The position numbers and the translations under genes are program-made. Positions 33,356 to 44,660 of a stretch of 64,000 nucleotides of DNA are shown in pieces. Where the stretch lies: NCBI GenBank assembly GCA_963971575.1, contig OZ020617.1, forward strand, positions 22,095,403 through 22,159,402. Reading direction: 5' to 3'. This stretch comes from Liopterus haemorrhoidalis (lineage: Eukaryota; Arthropoda; Insecta; Coleoptera; Dytiscidae). The notes beneath the pieces are model-generated. The model was not told the origin of the DNA. It worked only from the letters and a program-made list of their open reading frames with translations, and did no database searches. Numbering within the stretch: the first letter of the stretch is position 1; each line of letters begins with the position of its first letter.

Positions 33356-34618
33356 ATATAAATCACTCCTGCGACAGTATAGCCGTTTCCATCACTACCG
33401 TTTAGAATCACAGTCTACTTAAACTTTAGTTTATCTCAATCGAAGTTTAATGTTAACGTGCATTGCACACCTACAGTTTATGTATGGTTGAACTAAACTC
33501 GAGATCGCATAGAGCTTGGTTATGCATTTTACTACAAATTGTAACCAACCACCTAAAGGAAAAGGAGTTTCCAGGATTGAGGAAAGCATTACGGCAAACT
33601 CCATCATGGCTTCTACGCCACTGCCTTCGCTAGGCTACAGATTGGAATTCATTTCTCTACTAACCCACCAGTTTGAACTGTACTAGTAAGTACACTTTAC
33701 CACAATAATATTCGAAATTTTGAGCACGTCTTCCTACAGACATACAGTTTTTACAAAAATTGTGCATCTACACACACATCCCTTTAGGAGTGTACATCAG
33801 GTCTCCAGAACCACACATCTCCAGCACTAAAAGATAAGTGTTTAGTTATATTTTCACATATTCTAATAACTTATCTTTTTAGTTACTTGTTTACATCTAC
33901 GTTTTCACGTGATGTTAGATGACTGTTAGTAAGAGAGCAATACTATGTTTGTAACATTTTTTAGGTATTCCGAGTCCAAAGAATTGAGAATCTGGCGCTG
34001 CGTTTTGCAATTTCGCTTTGCATGGTCCAACACTTCATCCCATTGCACCCGCTTGGCTTGAAATCTAAAATACGCATGCGTGGTACTGCTTGAGATAACA
34101 GTTGCACCACAGTGGGTAGGATTGACCCATACAGCACCAATTTATATGGACGTTCAGCTGAAATTCTGGTAAGGTAGCAAGCTTATTTACTTAGACACTA
34201 AACCCTTTGCTTCCTTTTCACGCTGCCGTTCAGGCATTTTACACACTAGGGATCTTTCCCTGTTTACTTTCAATGCGCGCTGGTAACCGCAAGTTACGCC
34301 ATGTTTTTCTCTTAGGGAGTCCAGAGAACGTCTTGTGCATTGAGATCCTCCTGTAACATTTTATGTGGACCTCATTAGGAACATTTTTCTTCTAAGGCTA
34401 ACGTATCCCTTTGTATTAAGACTGGCGAACACGCCGCGTTAGTGAAGAGTCTAAAATACCTCTCCTTCCCACAATAGTTGCTGCGTCACCCCAACATCTA
34501 CCACAAGTCCACGTCAGTATACAGCCCACTCGTTCTGTGCCTGGTGAATCTAAAATATAGTGGTTCTTCAAGTTATCCGCCCAATAAGCGATTCGGTCGC
34601 AACATATAGGAACCATCT
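33356..34618. other. Unrecognised stretch with GC-richer patches
   Basis: Patches at 33,540-33,680, 33,960-34,150 and 34,200-34,560 are less AT-rich than their surroundings. They could be remnants of a coding element, but no frame gives a domain I recognise on either strand. Confidence 0.3.
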
Positions 34619-34740
34619 TATTATTATTATTATTTACAAACCTCGTAGGCAAGAACAAGTAATTATTTATTTATTTATTTATCTATCTATCTATAAATCA
34701 ATATATCTATCTATTTCTTTATTTATTTATAATAATTTGG
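34619..34740 (-). repeat. (TTA)n and (TTTA/TCTA)n tracts, probable LINE tail
   Basis: TTATTATTATTATT at 34,619-34,633 and TTTATTTATTTATCTATCTA at 34,663-34,734 are simple-sequence tracts. One of them is plausibly the 3' tail of the minus-strand LINE remnants to the right. Confidence 0.5.
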
Positions 34741-35396
34741 CCACACAACAAGTACAAACTCAATAAAGGTATGGCACTGAAATTTTTACAAAATAATTAC
34801 ATCAGTGTATATATAACAATATATATCAGTATCATAATGAAACAAAAACAACATGAAATGATGTAATTTTTATTCACAAAGGTGACTAGACAAAGAATAG
34901 GACTCACGTGAGGCGTTACACACAAACATGTGCTACAGAACAGTTAACCAACCAGAAAAATTAAATGTATTGAACACCCCTATTACAGTAGAACAGGGAC
35001 CACATACGAATATTGGAAATAATAAACGAGCCAGATTGTGAAATGAAAATTTCTTTCTTTCTATACGTAGATACATATACATAAAGTTCATTCACAATAA
35101 GTATGAAATGACGTCATACTTGGTTAATTTAGTTACCAATGTTACAAGTTAATGCAAGTAATATGCATGCATTAGTCAGTAGTTACATTTGGTTCCCAAA
35201 AGTTAGTAGCCCTTTCCTACGTTGCAACATCTTCAACAGCAATTAAAAGTTAAAGTATTATATAATTATTGCATACATGGTAATTTAATTAAAGTATAAT
35301 ATAGTATTATATATACAGTAATTAAAGAATTGCAATTAGTACTGGCAAGTTGTGGTGTTTTGAAGACTACACAAGATGTCTTATCAATATTTAAAG
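34741..35396. other. Unannotated; possible LINE 3' UTR
   Basis: The stretch lies between the simple-sequence tails and the RT fragment. I see no coding signal. Confidence 0.3.
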
Positions 35397-35790
35397 TTAA
35401 TTTATTTTTATTTGCCATGTGGATGCTATTTTCATTACGTCATTAAAGGAGGTTTCAATATCTGTCGTGTTTTTACATCGAGTAAGGAAATTATTGTCGT
35501 CAGCAAATGAAGTCACAGTTAAGTTTGTCATATTCGTAAAATAATTATGTAAGTCAATTGCGTAAATTAAAAATAGAGTAGAAGCCAAGACACTTCCTTG
35601 TGGGGCACTAGGGTAACTAACAGACTTTTTGTTGAAAAAATGTGACTTGTTATTAATTTCTATCGAGGTGAATTGGGTTCTGTCAGTAAGGTAAGATTTG
35701 ATGCGATAGTCTAATGCAATTCCTCTTATTCCGTATCGCTCCATTTTCATGAATAAAATATCATGATGAATGCAGTCAAAGGCTTATATA
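35397..35790 (-). pseudogene. LINE B: RT palm fragment
   Basis: Minus strand, in one frame from 35,790: AFDCIHHDILFMKMERYGI, YLTDRTQFTSI, SAPQGSVLASTLFLIYAIDL and the catalytic TSFADDNNFL, ending TWQIKIN at 35,397. This covers RT motifs A (AFD) to C (FADD) of a Jockey/CR1-type element. It starts abruptly at motif A and stops soon after motif C. It duplicates motifs present in the neighbouring LINE A, so the two must be separate copies joined head to tail at about 35,790. Confidence 0.82.
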
Positions 35791-35795
35791 ATATA

Positions 35796-37912
35796 TAAAT
35801 ATTCATTTAATCTATTAAGATCGGATTGTAAATTGATACAGTTTTTTATGGTAGCAATTTTTTGATATATTTTTAGATCGTCAGCATATAAAAGAAAATT
35901 AGAGAATTGAAAGCAACTATTTATATCATTAATAAAGATATTAAATAAAAAAGATCCAAGGTGACTCCCTTGTGGTACTCCTGAGGTGATATATTTTATT
36001 TGAGATTTGTGACCATTCACAACATACTGCGTTCTATCAGTTAAATATGATTGAAGCCACCGCAGCATATTACCACACACTCCAATTTTACTCAGTTTCA
36101 TCAGTAATATTTCGTGGTCAATGGTGTCGAATGACTTACTAAAGTCAGTATATACAGCATCAACTTGCACTTGAAGATCTAGAGATTTCAAGATAAAATC
36201 ACAATATAAAGTTAAGTTTTTCTCTACAGATCTTCCCGAATAGAAACCATGTTGTTGTTGAATGATATTATTTTTAACAAAAGAAAACAACTCTGTATAC
36301 AATGCGTATCTCTCAAACTCTGTATCAATTTTTTTTTCAAATACACGAAATATGGATATATGTCTATAATTTTCAACCAAGCTCTTATTCCCTTTCTTAA
36401 AAATGGGTTTTACAACTGCATTTTCCAGGAAGTTGAAAAAATACCGGTATTTAATGATTTATTAAATAAAAGTGAAAGCGGTAAACTAAGGGAAGAAGCA
36501 CAATTTAATACAAATAAACTGGGTACATTATCCGAGCCAGCACCTTTTCGCCCATCAAGTTGTAAAATTGCATTTAGAACATTCCTTACACTTATCTCAA
36601 AATTGGACAAACTCTGGTTTGATAAACTGGAGTAGTTATTGATGGCAGACGGAGCAGATGATTTTGTAAACACAGAACTAAAATAATCAGAAAAATAATT
36701 ACATATAACAAGAGGATTACTAGACACAGAGCTATTGTACGACATAGAGATCGGAATATTTTCTTTTTTAATATTAGAGACGTAGGATCAGAATTTTTTA
36801 CTGTCAGATGGAATTTCAGCCTCAATATTATGAATATATTTATTAAAACAATCTTTAGATAATTTTTTAACGTTTTTTCTCATGAAAGAAAAGTCTAGAT
36901 AGCAACTAGATGTTTTAAATTTTTTATATTTTAAAAAAGCCTTGTATTTTTCTTTAATCAATTATATCAAGTCTCCAGAGTACCAATTGGGATATATTCT
37001 TTTACGAGCACTTTTACAAGGAACTTATGTTTTAATAATTTCGTGCGAATTATGATAAAATTTATCTAAACATTTATTTATACACAAATTTTCAAACAAA
37101 GTAGACCAATCAATTTTAAAAAATTCATCATTTATTTTATCACAATCAGCACGAGTATACATGTACAAGTTTTGTGATAAACATTTCATAGGTTTAGTTG
37201 TAATATTATGCACAAAGATCTCCAGTGGCGGGTGATGTAAATCTATTTTAGTTAAAGGGCATATACACTCAATAAAATTAATGTCATTTAAGTCGCTAAT
37301 TATTAAGTCCTAAATTCTGCCATTGTGATTAAGAACACCGCTGTATTGATTCAGGTTGCAATAAGCTAAACAATCAACCAGATCAGTACTGGCGCTGTTA
37401 TAAATGTTATTAGGTGTCAACATACAACCTTTTCTTGACCATTGAAGATAAGGAAGATTAAAATCAAGACATATTAACATATTATCCTCTGAAATCCCAT
37501 CACAAATTTTGTATAAACTAGACAGAAAATTATTTAATGCGTCTACATTTCCTGGTGGCAAGTAAACACAACAGATATGCAATTTATATTTTTTACCATT
37601 ATTATAAGTATACAAAGTAACCCATAAATTTTCAGCGTTACTGGACCATTCGTTTTGTACAAAATAATTTAAGTTACTTTTTATAGTAATTAAAGCGCCA
37701 CCGCCACTCTTTTTGGACGAAGTTTGAAATGATCTATCACGTCTTACAACACAATAATTATCAGACAAAATCTCACCATCATAAAAAGAATCATTTAAAT
37801 TGGTTTCTGTCAGACATATCACATCGTATACACAATTAGTATAGTTTAATTTAAATGCATCAGTTTTAGTACGTAAGCCTCTAACGTTTTGATAATATAC
37901 AGATAATACCAT
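35796..37912 (-). pseudogene. LINE A ORF2: APE endonuclease and RT
   Basis: Endonuclease frame 37,912-37,310: VYYQNVRGLRTKTD, CLTETNLNDS, GGGALI, CCVYLPPG, LICLDFNLPYLQWS (the usual GDFN reads LDFN). A damaged segment follows (37,300-36,750). RT resumes at 36,745: RKGAGSDNVPSLF and TSWKMQL, then a frame shift near 36,400. Frame 36,380-35,784 gives YRHISIF, QHGFYSGRS, YTDFSKSFDTIDHEIL (motif A), SGVPQGSHLGSFLFNIFIND (motif B) and the catalytic LLYADDLKIY (near 35,880). Both domains belong to the Jockey/CR1 lineage. Length is normal up to the truncation in the thumb. Confidence 0.85.
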
Positions 37913-37949
37913 GATTGAAAAGTTGAAAACTATAAATTAAAAAAAAATA

Positions 37950-38928
37950 TATTGAACACAAATTAGAACAGTTTTTGTATATCTTCACTATTCTGGAAGA
38001 TGCGTATTCTAGAACTGGCATCTTATCGTAACAAAGATCTTACAGTTTCTGGTCCAAACATAATTGTACCCTTTCTCTTGCAGAATTCTTCGAGGTTGCA
38101 TGAAGAGTTTGTTATTTAGTTAGGTAAGATGTTAACTAATGTATAAAGGCTGAGTAGGTCCAGCAATGTTGATTGAAGCGGAGGACAAATATTTTTTAGA
38201 CTTCTTATTTAGTCTGTAGGAAGTTAAGAGCTCATCTTTAATTCGCCGAGACGTAAATTTCACCACAATATTTTTAGATGTATAATTATCATTGGCTTGA
38301 CGGGAAAGTAACCTATGAGCAGCATTAACATCGCCTTCTTCAATAGGCACTCCAAGATTAGCACCGATATCAGTTATAATTTTTACAACACTTTCGTTAC
38401 GATGTTCAGAGCAGTTATGAATTAGTAAATTATTTAGTTTAGAATATTGTTCCATCTCCGACATTTTCTTATTTAGTTCATGTACATTATCCTTTAATTT
38501 CAAGTTTTCTTTTTTTAAGGTATCTAATGATTTAATTTAATTTTTAATTAGACTTAGTTTTTCTTCAAAATCTGATATTTTATTGCTACAAACATTACGG
38601 ACTCTAAGACAGTATCAATTTTTAAGTTAATTTCATTAATTATTTCAGTTTGAATAACAGAAATCAACGATTTAAATTCATTTTTAGACAACATTTTAGA
38701 TGGGTTAAGTGACTGATCGCAGTCATCATCCACGACACTGGTAAAATAAGGATTGCTGGTACGGCATTTTAGGCACAGCCAGACTATGCAGTCCGAATTA
38801 AATATTTTTAACTGTTCATCATCAATGTTTACACACGAAGCATGAACATTGCCAGCACATTTCCCACATTTAACACCAGGGTATCTTTTACTGATTCCCT
38901 TGGTGCAAGTTAAACATGAGACGACCAT
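37950..38928 (-). pseudogene. LINE A ORF1: PHD-like finger, coiled coil, FP25K-like domain
   Basis: The N-terminus (38,928-38,554) starts MVVSCLTCTKGISKRYPGVK and supplies C-x2-C, C-x2-C, H-x2-C (VHASC) and C-x2-C (WLCLKC), a PHD-like zinc finger. A frame shift near 38,555 leads into a coiled-coil segment (KLSLIKN, then LKKENLKLKDNVHELNKKM). The domain with NNLLIHNC, AAHRLL and NIVVKFTSRRIKDELL resembles the baculovirus FP25K-related fold seen in many insect CR1 ORF1 proteins. A stop after LYIS is followed by readable HLT...NNKLF and EKGYNYVWTRN, so the domain once continued to about 37,980. Confidence 0.8.
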
Positions 38929-38985
38929 GGTGAGCAGGGTCGGCAGATAAGTTTAGATATGCACAACTCGATTTTAACAATTTTA

Positions 38986-39585
38986 GAGTATTTTATCAGT
39001 TTATTATTAATATTTGAATATATTTAATAATAAGAAAACTTTTATTTATCACAGAAAGAAAGCACAGCAAACATTTCACAATTTGGTATTAAATTGTAAA
39101 TATAATTTCACAATTATACTTTTTTAGACACAATTAAGCTAATCAAAAAAAAAAATAATAATAATAACGTGTTAACAATAATACTGTCAATACGAAAAAA
39201 AAATATATTAAATAGATAAAATAATTAACTAAATATTATAGTTTTCCAATAGAAAAAAATCCAATTTTGTAACTTTCCTGCATGTATAATAATGAAATCT
39301 TAACATATCTCTAATGTTTAACTATGGTTCTAAGCGTATGAATTTTACCAACAATAAAAAACATTTTCACAAAAAAATCCTTTCCGGACCTTTGCAGATC
39401 AGGGGACAGAAATTAGAAAATCGCTTGAAGAGCCGGGGTGGAAATTTACTCTTAGGCCTCACATAATGAACATGAGGGCTCCTATATATTCTGGAAATGA
39501 TGAGCACTCGCTGCATCCTTTTATTATGCCGACCCTGCAGTATACTAATAAAAATTGATGTGAAGTGTAAATTTTTACACGTTTC
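38986..39585. other. Unannotated AT-rich stretch
   Basis: Near the right edge, GTGTAAATTTTTACAC (39,566-39,581) is a short palindrome just upstream of repeat copy C and conserved upstream of copy D. Otherwise I recognise nothing. Confidence 0.4.
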
Positions 39586-40560
39586 AGGGTTTCGCAGGTA
39601 TTTAGTAAGTGACAAATTTTATGTTAATATATTTTTTTGTTAATTTTAATTCGAATGCCTAATACCATTATTTAGGTTTCTAAATATGTGCAGTATTTTT
39701 TTTATAAATCAAGGTTCATTAAGATTTTTAAAATTGCACCTATGGCTTCCATTGGTTGTTTAAGTCATAAACTCCGCCCCTCTGATTTCGTACATTCAAA
39801 CATAGAATTAAATTTTAATTTCAACACTTCCCACTGGTTATTAAATTTACGCTATTAAAAATTAAATGCAACATTTGCCAAAATACAACTAGAATTTTGA
39901 CAAAATAATTTAAACAAAATAAAAATGCAAAAAAAAAACAGAATAAATAAAATTGGCAGGACGCGAATCGTAGCTTGCAACTTAGGAAGCGAGAACGCTA
40001 ACCATTAGACTACGGACGTTTACTCGTTTACTGTGTCACATAGCGAATTAAATATTTTACATGTTAGTTAAAAACACATAAAATGCGTTATTTTCCGAAA
40101 ACATAATCTGATCGAAAATTCCTGTTGTACTATTTCTGTTCACACCAATGTTCATTACTTAGAATTTTTGAAGATTTTTAGTTTAAACCATCTGGGCTAC
40201 AGGCTGTGGGACAAATTTTTTTTGCACAGTTTTGGCAAATATCGCGTCCAAATAAATTATTTTGTAAAAATTAAATTTTGATCGTTAATCTGCGCACTAA
40301 GGGCTTTCATTTGATACCCTACCCAGAATAAAAAAAAAAAAAAGAAAATTATTTCGATGAGCACTATTTGTTTATATTTTTAGGGGGTTATATTTTTCCT
40401 TTGTGCGAGTCAAAGAGTTGTATAAGCATGCCAAATTTCAACTCTCTAGGTTTAGCCATTTGGCTAAAATTTTTACCAAAGAGACAGACAGACAGGCAGA
40501 CAGGCAGACAGACGACAAAATTACGGTATAAAGGTTTTTTGGTCATACCTACAAAACTCG
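39586..40560. mobile_element. 1-kb TIR repeat family, copy C
   Basis: It starts AGGGTTTCGCAGGTAT and ends in the inverse of CGAGTTTTGTAGGTAT. Blocks shared with copy D, in order: TTTTTTGTTAATTTTAATTC; CCTATGGCTTCCATTGGTTG; a tRNA-like segment; GTTATTTTCCGAAAAC; AAATTCCTGTTGTACTATT; GGGCTTTCATTTGATACCCT; GCATGCCAAATTTCAACTCT; a CAGACAGACAGG tract; GGTCATACCTACAAAA. There is no transposase. The TIR suggests a DNA transposon that captured a tRNA-like sequence. Confidence 0.65.
39955..40019 (-). pseudogene. tRNA-like segment inside repeat copy C
   Basis: Minus strand: TAGTCTAATGG matches the A box and D arm of Glu/Asp-type tRNAs (TCTAATGGTTAGC), and CGATTCGCGTCC sits where box B would be. No stable cloverleaf could be drawn by eye. 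It is a relic, shared with 54,928-54,992. Confidence 0.6.
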
Positions 40561-40740
40561 AATACAAAAAAAGAATAAATTCTAGTAGAAACTTTTATTT
40601 TGAAAATAAAATTAGTCTCTTCCAAAATCTAGTACTAAGAAAAAAAAACACCAGGGCAGTGACGGTGTACGTATGACTCGCGGGTCACATAGTGACACAT
40701 ATGACGTTTTCAAATGACCCGTACAAAGAATAACTTTGTA

Positions 40741-41373
40741 GTGCTGAAGAGTCTTGCCTTTTATATTTCGGAATTTGAGATCAAAAACAATTATTTATCA
40801 ACAAAAGTTGCTTTATTGTTTTCTAAATATTCTCCATGAAGTTCAGTATACTTTTGCATGCGTTTGAACCCATTTTCGAAGAACTTTTTCCACTCCGATT
40901 CAGGCTTTTTCCACTGCAATTGTCAAATTATGTAGGATCCAATGCGAACAAATCATTTTTCCGGTCAAATTTTCATGCAATAGTGAAGGTATGCTGGTCC
41001 CTCTAATGCCCAACAACAACCGATTTTGGACGACCTTCACGAAATTCGTCCTCACGCGAACTACGGCCACGATTGAAGTCGGCAAGCATCGATAAACAAT
41101 AGTTCTTGATGGTGCTTCGCCGCCAAAAGTCGAATTAAGTTCATTGATGTACTGTTGTAAGAAATAATTGCTCGAAAATGTTCAAGATTTAATTAAATTT
41201 TTAGCCGAGATGAATTTTTTCACGTTACTGTAAACAACACAAATAGCGCTTTGTACGTCAAAACGTGCTGAGTACGTATACCATCAAAAATGTCTAACTT
41301 TACGATAGAAGTGTCAGTTATCAGATGGCAGCACTAATTTAGAGCAATCCCGAAATATAAGGGGCAACCCTCC
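40741..41373 (-). mobile_element. Mariner deletion derivative
   Basis: Inner ends CTTTTATATTTCGGAATTTG (left) and the inverse of CCTTATATTTCGGGATTG (right) pair; TA lies outside both. On the minus strand, pieces of transposase are readable: QQYINELNSTFGGEAPSRTI near the right, RPKSVVV-type sequence, HENLTGKMICSHWILHNLTI, then a direct jump to EWKKFFENGFKRMQKYTELH and GEYLENN. The whole DD34D catalytic centre is deleted between the HNLT and EWKK segments. It is related to but distinct from the mariner at 51,242. Confidence 0.75.
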
Positions 41374-41375
41374 TA

Positions 41376-41741
41376 ATCAAGGTTGGGCCTAAGCGAGTGA
41401 ATTTACTAGACAGGGTAGGGAAACTGAAATATTATGGTAATAATAGCGAGATGGAATTCAACTATTACTTGTTGTATATCTGTATTATACTCGTCATACA
41501 CAAGGCCGCTAGGTCAGCTAGAGTTAACGAGATAAGTAGACGATTCTACACATGCATTTACACCCTAAAGCGGCATATTTATTTACGTATTATATATTTG
41601 ACCCGCGGTTTCAGACAAAATTTCAAATTCTATTTTGACTCATCTGGGGAAAAAGGTTCGTCATCGCTGCACGTCTATAAACCCCCAAACACAATTCCAG
41701 CCCTCACAGCATAAGTTCAGAAAACAGAATAAAGTATTGAA
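41376..41741. other. Unannotated spacer
   Basis: I recognise no domain or repeat. A CCTCACAGCATAAGTTCAGA stretch precedes the inverted-repeat element. Confidence 0.35.
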
Positions 41742-41785
41742 ACTACAACTTTTCCAATAGTATTTGAGAAACGATCGGATGCTTC

Positions 41786-41958
41786 TCAGAGAGCGTCAAT
41801 TGTAATTCAGATTAGTAAATTGTAATTCAGGAAACGTCAATTTTAATTCAGATTTCTAAATTGTAATTCAGAAAGAGTCAATTGTAATTCAGATAAGGTA
41901 AATGTTATTCAGAAAGTGTCACTTGTAATTAATTCAGATTAGTAAATTGTAATTCGAA
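41786..41958 (+). repeat. TTGTAATTCAG tandem array (about 40-bp unit)
   Basis: Eight forms of TTGTAATTCAG occur in 170 bp, alternating between CAATTGTAATTCAGATTAG and AAATTGTAATTCAGRAA contexts. The unit is about 40 bp, with drift towards the right. Such subterminal clusters are typical transposase-binding arrays in Mutator- and hAT-type elements. Confidence 0.88.
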
Positions 41959-42313
41959 GGGATAGGCATGATTTTTTTAATTTTTTTATTATATTCCTCT
42001 TGTTGCATATAAACATAAAAAACAGATTTGCATTTTTTTTTAATTTGAAGGCTTATAAAAATCATAAATGTATGTAGCGCGCAAAAACCACGTGTGACGT
42101 TAGAACCTAGCTAGTGTACAGCGTTCAGCCTACACAGTCTGCCGTGAACTTATTTGCTTGTATAACTTATAGATTGTGTAAAGTTAGAGTGATTTTATTT
42201 AAAATAAAGTTATTCTACATGTTTACCGAATTAAATTTTATATTAAAATATATAAAACATGGAAGATCCAGGGCCCAGTATTTCGAAACATCGAAAATAT
42301 TGTTTAGTACCGA

Positions 42314-42480
42314 CAGTGGCGCATCCAGGAATTTTTGTTGGGGGGGGAGGCGAAAGACAACATCATTTAAATTATGAATAAGGATCAAGTGATGACCTAA
42401 AAAAGGTCCTCGCTTCGGAAATAAGTGATGGGGTCCACACTTCTAAAATACAAGTGAAGACCTAAAAAACCGACCTGAAT
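42314..42480. mobile_element. hAT-like left end fragment
   Basis: CAGTGGCGCATCCAGGAATT followed by a G-run is a typical hAT terminus. AAGTGATGACCTAAAAAAGG and a second AAGTGAAGACCTAAAAAA copy match the inner motif of the hAT MITE at 3082-3342. The opposite terminus was not found. Confidence 0.4.
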
Positions 42481-43078
42481 ACCAATGTGAACAAATACTT
42501 TGTTTAGAATTCCACAAAAACAATTTATTTCATTACCTAATGGTGAAAAACAAAAGAAAAGGAAGAAAAGAATCAATGTTGGGTAAATTGTCACTCTGAG
42601 CCCTAACAAAATCTTTATCTGCCATTTTAATAATAAATGCGTGGAAAATTGTTTAAAAACAAGTACAAAATTCTCGAATAATACAATATACACATGTAAA
42701 GATTATGTTGCAGTCTGGGCCGTGTAGGGTTTGACGTCATGCTCAGTCGTATTTACTCGGCAACCTTTGCGCTGTGGTCGGCTTATTTCAAATTTATAAT
42801 ATTTTAATTAAAAAATTTGGCTGAAATATTAATTAAAATGTGATTTTTGTCTTGTTAGGTGACATAACTAACATTAACATATAAAAAAAAAAATAGTTTT
42901 AAGAAAATATAAATTTTATGCGTATAATTGTAATTTAAAAAACGTCAATTGTAATTCAGTTTAGTTAAGTTTCGACTGTAATTCAGAATTAAAACAAAAA
43001 ATGGTAGACCAGTCACATTTTCATGTAACAAAAAAGTTTTTAACTGTCAGAATTTCATATTATTTTATAAATTACAAT

Positions 43079-44660
43079 TTTTTTAAATTTTTTTATTTAT
43101 TTTTTTATTGGCTATTGGTCTTTCGACTATATTAGCCAGCTACACATTTTATATAATATATGTACAGTATATAATGAATTATATCTGTATATAATTCATT
43201 ACATTTTTAAATTTGAATTGATAATAAATTTGACCAAAAATACATATGATTTAAAATGTTTTAATAAATTTATAATAGAATGCGGTGGTGTTATATTAAT
43301 TTTTCCCAGTTCCATAATAAGATCCTTTCTTTTATTAAAAAATTTGGAAAATAGAAGAAAATATGATCTAGGGTCCCAATAGTTTTATTGTCGCAGGGGC
43401 AGTACGGTGATTTAATTATACCAACTCTGTGTAAATGTTGTGGATGAAATGCATGAACAAATCTTATCCTACACATACTTGTAATTATATTTCTTTTTTC
43501 TCCACGAGCATGAAACCAGGGTTTCTTCGGTAGACTATTTTCTATTTGTCCGTAAAATTTTCCTCTGTCTTCTTGCCACTCTTGTTCCCATTCTGCATTC
43601 AAGTTTTTATATGCGATATTCGTTAAATCGTAATGAGGTGTTGCACAGGTGATTTTTACTAGAGTTACTGCCACTTTGGCTAGTTTATCTGCTGTGTCAT
43701 TCCCATGTGAAATACCTTGGTGTGATTTAATCCAAATAAATTTCACCTCACTGATGTCTTCTAAAAGGTACATTATTCTTTGTATAATAAACTGAAAAGG
43801 GAATTTTTTAGAATTTTTAAAAGATTGTAATGCACTCGGAAAATCACTTATAATAATAAATTTTGATTCTGGATTGTTGTATTCTATAATATAATGAAAT
43901 TTAATGCTTTTTCTATTGCATACAATTCAGCTGAAAATGTTAAATAGTAATATGGTAAAGTAATTTTTTCCCCCATTTTTAAGAAATAACAATAGAAAGC
44001 TGCTCCTACCATGTTATTCTCGTGATATAAACCCATCTGTATAAATGCATATATAATTTGATGCATTCTTTTGCAGCTGCTCTTTAAAAATCTCGTTATC
44101 TACAATTACGTTACCGGTAAAAGGTGGAATAATTATATTAAAATCATAATAATTGTTTTTGTAAGGAACTTTATACAATGGACAAGAGTTATCGAATATT
44201 ATATGTTTGGCGAGTTCCATAATTTTTCCAAATGAAAATGTGGATTCTGGAGGTTTGTGAGTAAAACCATTAGATGATGAGTTGTTCTGAATATATAGCA
44301 ATTTTACCAAATCCAAAGACTTATAGTCAAAGTATAATTTTTTAGTGATAAAATTATAACCCAATTTTTTCCTTCGATAGAATAACAGATATTCACATGT
44401 TTCAGCCAAAAGAGATTTAATTGGAGTCGATTTCATTGCCCCTAAGCAAATCCTTAGCGATTTAAATTGCAGTCTATCTATTTTCTTAAGGTTTGTAAGA
44501 GAAGATGATGAAAAAATAGAACCATAATTAATTTTAGATCCAATATAAGATCTATAAAACATAAGAACTATGTTCGGATTGGCTTCCCACCAAAAATGTG
44601 CTATAGCTCTTAATATATTTAAACGTTTCTCGACTTCTGTTTGTAGATAAGTAATATGTT
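43079..44660 (-). pseudogene. 5'-truncated LINE: RT thumb, RNase H, zinc finger
   Basis: Minus strand from 44,657: TEVEKRLNILRAIAHFWW, then YRSYIGSKINYGSIFSSS, RLQFKSLRICLGAMKSTPIK (RT thumb region). RNase H follows: Asp in CIYTDG (44,060), Glu in FSAELYAIEKAL, Asp in IIISDFPSA, Asp in HGNDTADKLAK (about 43,690), with frame breaks near 44,030 and 43,780. The C-terminal finger reads YCPCDN...LDHIFFYF, the final Cys lost. The tail (43,079-43,110) is AATAAAAAAATAAATAAAAA on that strand. Same I-type architecture as the LINE at 16,640, but a different family. Confidence 0.85.

Larger units (their letters stand above)
35784..38985 (-). mobile_element. LINE A: CR1-like element, minus strand, 3'-truncated
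   Basis: Reading leftwards: ORF1 with a PHD-like finger, coiled coil and FP25K-like domain; ORF2 with an APE endonuclease and RT. ORF1 with a PHD-type finger is a feature of CR1-group elements. The order EN-RT without RNase H agrees. Coding stops inside the RT thumb at about 35,796, where LINE B begins. Several frameshifts and stops make it inactive. Confidence 0.82.

Noticed and set aside
33144..33411. Three overlapping open frames on both strands as a host gene
   Set aside because: They cross the right arm of a TIR element, are open on both strands because of its composition and contain no domain.
34416..34658. Cys/Trp-containing frame as a possible zinc-finger protein
   Set aside because: Spacing of cysteines fits no known finger, there is no supporting frame around it, and it reads into a TTA tract.
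39955..40019. Functional tRNA gene on the minus strand
   Set aside because: Box B is degenerate and no acceptor stem or clean anticodon arm can be drawn; the same decayed segment recurs within a repeat family.
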